Part shown: piece after piece, positions 1 through 8,327 of the stretch
Position numbering within the stretch: position 1 is the stretch's first letter
Layout: every line of letters begins with the position of its first letter
Source: Cytauxzoon felis
Taxonomy: Eukaryota; Apicomplexa; Aconoidasida; Piroplasmida; Theileriidae
Direction of reading: 5' to 3'
Assembly (NCBI GenBank): GCA_020283715.1
Contig: JAIQCW010000199.1
Location: 1-21,046, forward strand
DNA length: 21,046 bases
Position numbers and translations under genes: made by a program
The notes under the pieces: generated by a model
What the model was told of the DNA's origin: nothing
The model's input: only the letters and a program-made list of their open reading frames with translations
The model's database searches: none

Positions 1-41
1 AGCTGACGGTAGGAGAACGCGAGACTGTAACCTCAGGTGGA
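1..41. repeat. Repeat element copy 1 (right end only)
   Basis: The window opens inside an element: a hinge of the form agctgacggyagga, then an ending tgtaacctcaggtgga at 27-41. It sits in the 3' part of the intron that ends at 80, about 40 nt before the acceptor. The left part lies outside the window. Confidence 0.7.
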
Positions 42-80
42 GAAGTTGACATGATGTGTTATATATGAATAAAATTATAG

Positions 81-627
81 GATATGAAGGATCATGTATA
101 TGAGAATATAAATTTGGTATATGAATTATCTTCATTGAATGTAAATCAGATGACTATACCATATAATTGTATGAAATTATGTGATGTTATATCTATGGAT
201 CGTTATAAGGGATCAGAGAATAGGATATTTCCTCGTATAATACCATGTTTTAATGATGGTTGTAATAGGATATATCATATTGATATACCAGAAATACATA
301 TTAATGAAGAAGAAGATATAGAATTTTTTTATTGTAATAAGTATGTTAATAATTACAAATCATTAGAAATTTATTATTAGATGTGGTATACCAAGTTATT
401 GTAGTGAAGAATGTTCTAAACAACATTGGATAATGTCACATAAAGAGGTATGAATTATAATTATATTAAAATTATAATTATAGCTATGTTTATATTTTAC
501 TATATTCCCTACATTTGCTAAATATCAGCAATTAGATACAAATAATGATATTGTCTTATCTACTTTTGATAATAACTCTACAAATCTCAATCTTAATGAT
601 ACAAATAATTGGAATCTAATCTATTAA
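81..627 (+). CDS. C-terminal MYND-type zinc-finger protein (5' part outside the window)
   Basis: Exons 81-340, 381-447 and 484-627 join in phase across GT-AG introns of 40 and 36 nt. The upstream sequence (1-80) is the 3' end of a further intron ending TTATAG, so the start lies left of the window. The spliced reading brings together a Cys pair (CFNDGC), then FYCNKC, YCSEEC, SKQHW and SHKELC, which is the C-x2-C ... YCSxxCxxxxW ... HKxxC pattern of MYND fingers. MYND modules bind zinc and usually mediate protein-protein contacts, often with proline-rich partners. The CNKC pair and the last Cys only appear after splicing, which supports both introns. The protein ends about 45 residues after the finger in an Asn/Thr/Asp-rich tail. 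Its overall family is not recognised; a PDCD2- or SMYD-like origin cannot be judged without the N-terminal half. Confidence 0.75.
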
Positions 628-733
628 CATCTACACTCATTCATATCCTTAATACACGTACAACATTAAATTCTACACACCTAAACAATTATGAAATAAT
701 AATCGTCCAACAAAAGTCACTATCATTATTACT

Positions 734-1267
734 AATCAACATTCCACTCGAAGTTCAATCCACTTGAGGTCTTTCCACTAGGCGTGGAGCCTCTTCTGTT
801 TACCTCCCCTTCCATCTCCCGTAGATCGCTTCCAGGTTCCACTTGAGGTCCAATTCCTAATCTCGACGAGATAAGACTAAAGTGGAGGTTTTCACATAAA
901 TGGATATAACTCAATGAATATGAATTGGAATGAAGTGATATTCAGTAAACTCGATAGAATCATCAAATTCCTTTTGAATGAAGTATTGAAATCAGAATTT
1001 CATCCAATATTCACTCCACAATCTTCAGTAGTTTCCCCAGAAATTAAGGATTTCCTTCAAATTTTCGAGGTAAAAATGAAGGTAGTGAAATTAGTGATAT
1101 TAGACCTCAGGTGGAGACCTCAGGTGGACCCGTAGCTGATCTCAGGGAAGCGGAGGGAGAAGTAAATAGAGAAGCTGTCTGCAAGACAACCTCAGGTGGA
1201 ATGGCGAGTGGAAAGATGAGTAGGACTGTAACCTCAGGTGGATTGAACTTCGAGTAGAATATTGATT
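734..1267. repeat. Repeat element copy 2, long type with 36-bp terminal inverted repeats, intergenic
   Basis: The left end 734-769 and right end 1232-1267 are inverted repeats of one another over 36 positions, with about 3 mismatches. Inside the left end is an inverted outer block (ccactaggcgtgg hinge, then the cccgtagatcgcttccagg module). A central core follows at about 870-1095, and then a forward outer block with the cagctgatctcagggaagcgg module and the gctgtctgcaagac hinge. The core holds a short ORF (914-1135). This copy lies between two convergent genes and is the longest in the window. No target-site duplication could be read with confidence. Confidence 0.85.
914..1135 (+). other. Short ORF in the core of the long repeat element (copy 2)
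   Basis: A 73-codon ORF with an ATG lies in the core of the long element. Its segment SSVVSPEI..FLQI.EVKMK recurs in the two other long copies, near 13871 and 18390. It is intact here and in the copy starting at 18279, but broken by one stop in the 13.7-kb copy. It has no recognisable domain. Conservation is also high at the DNA level, so this may be shared repeat ancestry and not selection on a protein. Confidence 0.35.
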
Positions 1268-1294
1268 ATTATTATATGATATTTTTAAAGTATA

Positions 1295-2530
1295 TTAATC
1301 GGATTGATAATTTATTGAATTTTTGGCATTGTATAATTCTTCTTCATTAATATGTTCACTTAAATCTGGTTCGATTAGATTGATGAGTTGTTCATCATAT
1401 AGATCTAATTTTCTATCATATGATTCTTTACTGATTTTAGACCAAGTTTTATTATTATTTCTCATATAATATCTATTACCTCTTGTATCTGGATCATCAG
1501 ATTCTAAATATATTTGACATAATATAGGTATATTAATATAGAAATGTACAGCTATGAATATAACATAATCATAATTTATAACATCATTTTCCCAAATAAT
1601 ATAATTATCATCTTCTATTATAGTAATTATATATTCACCCATATGATTATAAGTATAACTATTTAAACCACTTAATGGTATATTATCTACAGAATAATAC
1701 ATATTAGATTTATTTTCATTAATATCAACAGAATATTCAAATTCTAATCTATTTACAGATATTTTATATTCATAATCATCTATACGTTCCCATACATCTA
1801 ATATATTTTTTTTATAATATCTATAAATATAACCAGTTGGTGTATCAATAATTAAATATACAAACATATATCTATCCCTTCTAGAATGTGCTATTATATA
1901 TCTACATGAATGACATTTTATACAACCAACCCATATAATATCATCACCATCTTTAACTTTAATTATACGTACTATATTTATTGGTGTAAATGTTACTTTT
2001 TTATTACCACAACTTGTAGTTGTTTCAAATCTATAAATATCAGGTGATGATTGATTAATATCAACATCACGCATATAAGTATATGTAAATGATATAGTTT
2101 TATATAAATGACTACCAATCTCTGTCCATAGTCTATCAACTTTTCTATAATAACATGAATTACGACCATTAAATGATGATGTTGTTGTTATCATTAGTAA
2201 TACCATTTCACCCTCATGTTCATATGCTTGAACTGATACACCTTGTAATTCTTCACCTAATTCATATATCACAACATTTCCTTCTACTATACGTATACCA
2301 TCCAATGGCTCCCTACTAGATATCGCATATCTATTACAACGACTCTCAGGATACATCGTCACCATAAAATCACGATTTATACGCAAATTACACAAATCCA
2401 ATACCGTATACGGTAATTGTACCCTTCTACGTACCTGCAAATTAATACCTCTTCCTCTACCCGAACCATCACAACCATAATATACACTCGATATAAATAA
2501 TAACAATATATAATCTATTATTCTACCCAT
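1295..2530 (-). CDS. Secreted protein with FAINT-like (DUF529-like) repeats
   Basis: A single uninterrupted 411-codon ORF. The N-terminus is a hydrophobic signal-peptide-like stretch (IIDYILLLFISSVYYG). The body contains three spaced copies of an aromatic motif: CYYRKVDRLWTEIGSHLY near residue 125, RYYKKNILDVWERI near 240, and RYYMRNNNKTWSKI near 355. Each follows a beta-rich stretch with a short IW or VLLMI strand. That layout resembles the FAINT domain, which is common in secreted and host-directed piroplasm proteins. The tail is acidic (DLSEHINEEEL). There is no transmembrane segment after the signal, so it is probably secreted. The assignment rests on motif spacing only; a lineage-specific beta-repeat family is the alternative. 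Confidence 0.6.
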   Translation of the reverse strand: MGRIIDYILLLFISSVYYGCDGSGRGRGINLQVRRRVQLPYTVLDLCNLRINRDFMVTMYPESRCNRYAISSREPLDGIRIVEGNVVIYELGEELQGVSVQAYEHEGEMVLLMITTTSSFNGRNSCYYRKVDRLWTEIGSHLYKTISFTYTYMRDVDINQSSPDIYRFETTTSCGNKKVTFTPINIVRIIKVKDGDDIIWVGCIKCHSCRYIIAHSRRDRYMFVYLIIDTPTGYIYRYYKKNILDVWERIDDYEYKISVNRLEFEYSVDINENKSNMYYSVDNIPLSGLNSYTYNHMGEYIITIIEDDNYIIWENDVINYDYVIFIAVHFYINIPILCQIYLESDDPDTRGNRYYMRNNNKTWSKISKESYDRKLDLYDEQLINLIEPDLSEHINEEELYNAKNSINYQSD

Positions 2531-3102
2531 AATCTATACATTATTATCATACAATACTAAATCTCATTGTCTATATATAATTTAATTCACAAATGCATTA
2601 AATTTCTCATGTTAAATTATTCAATTTATTCATGGGGCTTAATTTTCTTTATTAATTAAAATTAATTTTAAAAAAAAATAAAGCAATCTAACATTCACTT
2701 TATCCTATAGTTACAACCTAATTCTATGCTATTTATATTATAATTTCAAATTTTCGTCTACCACTAGTGATTTACACGAAATTTTATGTACTTACATCTA
2801 TTTATGTGGTAGCATGACTATAGTCCAAATGTGGCCATAAATCAAAAGGATCTAGAAATTTATAGATTACTATTGAGTTGTAAACGTATTTGTTATTAAA
2901 ATATGGTTGAAAATTTATAAAATTAGACAAATTTTAATATAAAATCAATAAATCGACAATCTTTTATTAATAAGTACCTAAACCACTCAATCTTCAGTAC
3001 TTTATATAATTATTACATTTCAGCAATAAATCCATAGATACCGTATAAATTGACGTTGAATATGAAATGTATGGTCCAATTTTATATAATATTCCATCCA
3101 AA
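2531..3102. other. AT-rich intergenic region without recognisable gene
   Basis: This lies upstream of the FAINT-like gene and downstream of the small acidic gene, both on the minus strand. It holds A/T runs (for example 2640-2690) and no ORF above about 60 codons. I saw no tRNA-like fold and no copy of the repeat element. It probably contains the promoter of the FAINT-like gene and the 3' region of the neighbour. Confidence 0.5.
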
Positions 3103-3481
3103 TCAAGTTGGATATAATTGAACGTCTGTCAAGTTATCATCTTCATCATAATGTTCAACAATTTCTATAAATCCATCATTCTACACGTTAATATCCATTA
3201 ATTTTATATGAACTCACCGACATTTGAGTATTTATATCATTACCTTTGTCAACTGCAACATCTCCATCAGTTGACCGCAAATTGATGTCATCCATCTTTA
3301 TTTCATTATGTAATGTAGTTAAAACTGCATTTTGCGATAGCTTAATGAATTTACCATTAATTTTTTTCAATACAGGACCAGATTCTAATTTGCAATGTAG
3401 ATATGCATCGTCCAAAGAAACAAGAGAATATAGACATGTATTATTTTGTAAATTTTTAAATAATTCTAGTGTATTATTCAT
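3103..3481 (-). CDS. Small acidic protein of unknown function (113 aa)
   Basis: Exon 1 is 3481-3218 and exon 2 is 3180-3103. They are joined across a 37-nt intron with a GTGAGT donor and a TAG acceptor, and the phase is kept. Without splicing, the first ORF runs on for nine codons of intron and stops. The second exon encodes an acidic tail (IEIVEHYDEDDNLTDVQ). The N-terminal 60 residues contain a compact pattern (LYSLVSLDDAYLHCKLESG ... GKFIKLSQNAVLTTL), but I do not recognise the family. The start codon lies only 15 nt downstream of the stop of the S1/P1-like gene on the same strand, so the two genes are extremely close. Confidence 0.6.
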
Positions 3482-3496
3482 TATATAAATTAAATA

Positions 3497-5583
3497 TTAA
3501 GTGGGTATTTCGGTAATTGGTTGATATTTTGTCCTACTATACTCCGACACTGTACTCTCCTTAGGAGGCTTTCTCATCAAAACCTCCCTGTAGAACATAC
3601 GAGTTACAATAAATAATGTAACAAATAATCCCTGTAAATATTAATATAATTTATAAAAACAAAATTTATATATAAAATAATATCTAAGAACTACCACCAC
3701 TGATAGTCTAGCAGATAGAACTCCACTCGAAGTCCAATCATTATCTTCTACACCTTAGATCGTCCTGCCGTCAGCTCTTCTATTTACTTCCCCTCGGATT
3801 CCCGTAGATCATCCTCGGTATAATGTCTACCCGGAGTAACTAAGGATTTAACCCATAAGAACGAATAATATTAACCCCTAAGAACAGGAATTCTACCCCG
3901 AGTAACAGGAAGGTATGGATTGGACCTCAAGTGGAAGTGGAATACCTGTAAGCGATCTACGGGAGCTGGAAGGGGAAGTAAATAAGAAGGCCACCACGGA
4001 GAGTGGAGAAGAGGTGGATTGGACCTCGAGTGGAGTATTGTTTGTTTTCATTTGGATATGAACATACGATGATGATGCAGAGGAAAACGAGTAATAAGAA
4101 GTGGAAAAAGAGATCTTCGAGTGTGAAAACATCTTTTGGATGTTTATCTATGTGTATATTATAATTGGATATAAAAATTCTTACCGATAACGATTCCAGT
4201 TTTATCATTATATGCGATCTCTCTATGTGATAGGATATAATTAATAGTGATAGCTATCCTAGCACCAGCAATAACAATTTGATATCTTAATAAAAATCCT
4301 AATCTATCATCTAAATCTGGTGTGAATTTAATAGCGTGTGTAGATGTAGAATTTTTTAATGGTGTTAAATCAGTATTTGAAATCAATCCATTACAATTTA
4401 ATGCAGCAGTTTCAGCACCCCAAATTTCAAATGCATCAATATCTTTTCTATTAAACATTTCCATCTCTGAATGATATCTCTCACCCAATATAGCTACATG
4501 AGTCCATGAACCATACCATGATATCTCATTTATCCTTATATACTCCGGCATATATACCTTACGTATAAAATCTACAAATGATGGCATCTTCACACCCAAT
4601 ATCTCTTTACATTTTGACTCAAACACCGGTGATGCACTCAAATCAACTATATAAATATATATAAACAACCATTGTAACCTCCACTTGAGGTCCAATCCAA
4701 CTATTCTTCCACTAGCCATGGAGGCTCTCCACCTGATGTCAGTCCTGCCGTCAGCTCTTCCAATTACCTATCTCTAAAGAGTAGAGCCACTCCCGGAGAT
4801 CGTGGAGATGATGGAGGTGGTAGTACATAACCTCAAGTGGAGTACCTGGAGGCGATCTATGGGAGCTGGAGGGTGATTAAATGGGGAAGCTGTCTGCAAG
4901 ACGAAGACAATGTTGTAACTTCGTGTGGAAATGGAACGATAATAGGATTGGATATAGGGTAGAGAAGAAGGTAGAGGATATCTAATCATTTTTAGTAGAT
5001 ATTTTATGTTAGTTGGTGTTTATTTGTGTACGAACCTGGTAGATTGGCGATAGAGGATGATCCTTGTAGATCTAGGTGTAGTGGGTGATGTAGATCGGAG
5101 AGTAATATGACTAGATATTTTATACAATCTGAGGGTGAGAAATTGATATCTTTGGGATATTTAAAATTTGGTATGGAGATTTTTTTCATTTGTTTTTTAT
5201 CACGTACGATAGAGTATCCAGCATTCATAAGTAGTGCGAAGAAATATTTAATAGCTGGGATTAGACATTGATCATCTTTACATGTTGTATTAAAATTGAT
5301 ACATTTATTATCATTTTGTAATTGATAATGTAATGGTTGCGATTCTGGAATACGTTTTAATACTTCAGCTCCCCACCATGTATAATCTACTAAATCTCCT
5401 CCTTTTAATAATACTTTTAGTCTTCTTAATCTCATATGTGTTATAGCACTCATAGCAGTTGATTCTATATGTATATAAATTAATGTTATAAAAAATATTA
5501 AGAGAATTACCTATGGCTTCACGACATAACTCATCCCATCCATATACAAAATTTATCAACAACAAATAGTAAAAAGGATACAT
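3497..5583 (-). CDS. S1/P1-nuclease-like protein with C-terminal membrane anchor
   Basis: Five exons are predicted: 5583-5511, 5464-5036, 4646-4185, 4147-4068 and 3631-3497. They give 392 residues with all phases agreeing. A signal peptide (residues 1-15) would leave Trp16 as the mature N-terminus, as in S1/P1 zinc nucleases. Family landmarks are the segment ending PESQPLHYQ, LSDLHHPLH, AFEIWGAETAALNC, and the late RYQIVIAGARIAITIN helix. A single transmembrane helix spans about residues 334-358 and is encoded across the last intron, followed by a short basic tail. Active enzymes need three zinc ions held by Trp1, five His and three Asp. Here the His five residues after Trp16 is Arg, the His before SDLHHPLH is Ile, and no HxxWD motif is found, so activity is doubtful. 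Introns of 436 and 389 nt each hold a repeat element; the other two are 37 and 46 nt. Confidence 0.75.
3722..4034. repeat. Repeat element copy 3, in the last intron of the S1/P1-like gene
   Basis: The ends are tccactcgaagtccaatc (left) and gattggacctcgagtgga (right), an inverted pair. Inside, left to right: the gtcctgccgtcagc hinge, the cggattcccgtagatcatcctcgg module, a degenerate 22-bp tandem (about 3822-3912), an internal ggattggacctcaagtgga, the gcgatctacgggagctgg module and the ggccaccacgg hinge. Confidence 0.85.
4680..4929. repeat. Repeat element copy 4, in the second intron of the S1/P1-like gene
   Basis: The left end is tccacttgaggtccaatcc; the right end is a diverged gtaacttcgtgtgga. 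It contains the gtcctgccgtcagc hinge, the ccactcccggagatcgtgg hairpin module, an internal acctcaagtgga, the gcgatctatgggagctgg module and the gctgtctgcaagacg hinge. Confidence 0.8.
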
Positions 5584-5792
5584 TTTTTTAAAGTTTAATC
5601 ATGTAAAAAAAATATATTACTGCTACATTTCTCTATGTGTTTTTTAAAAATTAAAAAAAATATAATGTATCATCCCTCATAAACAATCATCACACCTAAA
5701 CCCGAGTTAATCAAAAGATAGATACTATAAATAATGTGCATATAAATATAAATAACAAATTTAAAAATTATTATATACACGTATATCTATCA

Positions 5793-7817
5793 TCATTTTA
5801 GTGCACAACATGCCTTTACCTTTGTATATTCATCTTCATCATCCTGAGTAGTCAATGCATCAACTGCCTTCAATGTAGCAGCCTCCGCAGCCAATGTAGC
5901 CAATTGCTTCATATCATATGGTACACGAGCCTTAACAGTTCCACCATATGGAGGATCCTTTGATAATATCAAATCGTCAAATACAGGCTATAATATATAC
6001 ATATAATGAAATATATAATGACCATTTTATTATACATCAATTTTATTTCTAATTCCACTTGAGGTCCAATCACTATCTCTATTCCACTCGCCTCCACCGT
6101 AGGTCGTCCTGCCGTCAGCTCTTTTATTTAGTTCCCCTCGGATTCCCGTAGATCATCCTCGGTATTTTGTTAACCCGGAAGAACGAAGATGTTCAACCCC
6201 TAAGAACAGGAATTCTACCCCGAGGAACAAGAATGTCAACCCGGAAGAACGTAATATAGTCAGGATTGGACCTCAAGTGGAACCCGCAGCTGATCTCAGG
6301 GAAGCGGAGGGGGAGGTAAATAAGAAGGCCACCACGGCGAGTGGAACACCTCAGGTGTAAGTGTTGACAAACATACCGATTGGTAATAATAGGAGTTTGC
6401 ATTGAATTTATTGGGTGTTTCATATTTATCATTTTTGAGTACATAATGGATTTTGGTTTTATATACTTTTGTAGAATTAACATAATCATCTACTAATTTT
6501 GTAATATTTTCAAATATTTGCTGTAATAATATTATAAAATTATAAAAAATTATTGAAAAACATACATGAACTCGTACTTTATGACCAGGTAACCATTTAG
6601 TATTATTATAATTCTGTACATCATCAAGTATATCAACCGTCAACAATTTTAATGATTCCAACTATAAATTTATTAATATATTATTTAACACGGAAGAACA
6701 AAGAACCACTTGAGTTCCAATCAATATCTTCATTCCAATTGCACCTATTTTCGTCTTGCAGACAGCTTCTCTATTTACCTCCCCTCGGATTCCCGTAGAT
6801 CATCCTCGGTATAATGTTAACCCGGAAGAACGAAGGATTTAACCCATAAGAACGAATAATATTAACCCCTAAGAACAGGAATTCTACCCGGAGGAACGAA
6901 GAATATCAACCCGGAAGAACAGAGCTCGAGTATAGTAGATGTAACCTCAAGTGGAAGTGGAATACCTGTAAGCGATCTACGGGAGCTGGAAGGGGAGATA
7001 AATAAGGAAGCTGACGGCAGGACCAACATCGGGTGGACGGCTAATGGAAAGAAATGATCTCATATGGAACTTTATGTTTAGAAGTTTACGTGTAGAGTAA
7101 TGTGTGTAATAATAATTAATAAACATACAGAATCGAATCCAGCATTGATAAAATGTTGTGCAATTGTAGATGTTGAATTATTATGTTTGAAAAAGTCACG
7201 AACATATTGTTTCTCTTGATCTAACTCTTTGTCTATAGAAATATAATCACAGATATATATACATCAAATCGTACAAACACATTAAGCGAGTCATTCTACT
7301 CCACATAGGTCCTCCCACTCGTCTCCACCTGAGGTCTTTCCACTAGGCGTGGTGCCTTCTCTATTTAGTTGTCCCTCCGCTTCCCGTAGATCAGCTGCGG
7401 GTTCTCCACTTCCACTTGAGGTCCAGTATTAACTACACCTCTGCCACGATCTCCGGGAGTGGCTTCACCCTTCAGGGATAGGTAATTAGAAGAGGCTCCA
7501 CGCCGAGTGGAAGAAAAGGTTGTAACTTCAGGTGGAGAGGCTCCACGCCTAGTGAAAGAAGAGTTGGGTTGGACCTCAGGTGGAGTGTCATATTCATTTG
7601 TATAATAAACGTACCGAAAAGCCAGATTTTTGAGAAGTATGGTACATGTTTTGGGTAGTATACGCATAGTATATCGACGATGAAGTAAACGACATTGTCT
7701 GGTTTAGCTTCTTCGATTTTCTGGAGGTGGTGTGGGTATTAAATTTATTGAACATACTTTTGCTAGATAAGCTAATAATTTTTCTACTTTATCATTATTT
7801 TTATTATATTCTTCCAT
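5793..7817 (-). CDS. RIIa-like plus SAM-domain protein (230 aa, six exons)
   Basis: Exons are 7817-7758, 7720-7615, 7232-7129, 6661-6578, 6520-6377 and 5987-5793; every junction keeps phase. Residues 10-55 (EKLLAYLAKKIEEAKPDNVV ... HVPYF) resemble an RIIa/DPY-30-type dimerisation helix pair, with the usual KP-x-N/D turn. Residues 75-135 resemble a SAM domain: IAQHFINAGFDSLESLKLLT, VDILDDV, then WLPGHKQIFENI, which matches the PGHR/K-helix end of SAM. The C-terminal part has an Ala-rich helix and an acidic stretch before the end. The likely role is a scaffold or adaptor, perhaps of the cytoskeleton or of kinase anchoring; this is inference. Introns of 382, 467 and 389 nt each hold a repeat element, while the other two are 37 and 57 nt. 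Confidence 0.65.
6054..6358. repeat. Repeat element copy 5, in the last intron of the RIIa/SAM gene
   Basis: The left end is tccacttgaggtccaatc; the right end is acacctcaggtg. Modules in order: gtcctgccgtcagc hinge, cccgtagatcatcctcgg, 22-bp degenerate tandem (about 6163-6254), an internal attggacctcaagtgga, cagctgatctcagggaagcgg, and the ggccaccacggcgagtgg hinge. The right end lies about 18 nt from the splice donor of the host intron, which is on the minus strand. Confidence 0.85.
6687..7070. repeat. Repeat element copy 6, in the third intron of the RIIa/SAM gene
   Basis: A diverged left end (accacttgagttccaatc) is preceded by a stray unit of the 22-bp tandem. Then come the cgtcttgcagacagc hinge, the cggattcccgtagatcatcctcgg module, the tandem (about 6815-6920), an internal gtaacctcaagtgga, the gcgatctacgggagctgg module and the gctgacggcaggac hinge. 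The right end is diverged, so its boundary is approximate. Confidence 0.75.
7299..7584. repeat. Repeat element copy 7, in the second intron of the RIIa/SAM gene
   Basis: The left end is tactccacataggtcc, followed by a second ccacctgaggtc. The right end is gttggacctcaggtgga. It contains the ccactaggcgtgg hinge twice, in opposite orientations, the cttcccgtagatcagctgcgg module, and the ccacgatctccgggagtgg hairpin module. The left flank shares agcgagtcatt with the right flank of copy 10 in inverted orientation, so the terminal repeat may extend further. Confidence 0.8.
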
Positions 7818-8327
7818 AATTTTGTCTTTATATGAATATAATTATTATATGATGTTGTTTGTATGACGATTTGATTTACACACTTAAATGTGTAGGATTG
7901 ATGTGGGTAAGATAGAATAATGTATCTAGAGGAGATGATAACAAATGAATTGAATATTAAGAATGATGATGGATATAAATGAAATATTTTTGTTGAAAAT
8001 AAAAAGTGTATAGACAAATGTGTAATGGAATGATGAATTTGTATATATGAAATGTCAATTTATATGACATGTAAAAATTAAATTTTTTTATATGAATTTA
8101 AGATTTTAAAAAAATTTCCAGAAATTTCATGATATATTGAAATGCCTTTTGGTGCAATTTATTATGAAATTGAAAATTTTTTTTAATATATCAATTGGTG
8201 TGATGATAACTACACCATAAAAATTACAATGGATTGAGTACATAGTAGTCTCTAATTATATTAAAAATTATCGCATAGATACCCTCCACAACTATTGAAA
8301 TGTGGATGTATATATAAATATATAATT
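7818..8327. promoter_or_regulatory. Divergent intergenic region between the RIIa/SAM gene and the Cks-fusion gene
   Basis: About 510 nt separate two start codons that point away from each other, so both promoters should lie here. The stretch is very AT-rich, with A/T runs around 8080-8120 and 8165-8185. It contains no copy of the repeat element and no convincing ORF or RNA gene. No specific factor site was recognised. Confidence 0.4.

Noticed and set aside
2531..3102. Possible tRNA or structured RNA in the AT-rich gap
   Set aside because: No cloverleaf, conserved box or convincing stem was found by eye.
3820..3912. Possible CRISPR-like array from the 22-bp tandem
   Set aside because: The units are degenerate and adjacent without unique spacers, and the genome is eukaryotic.
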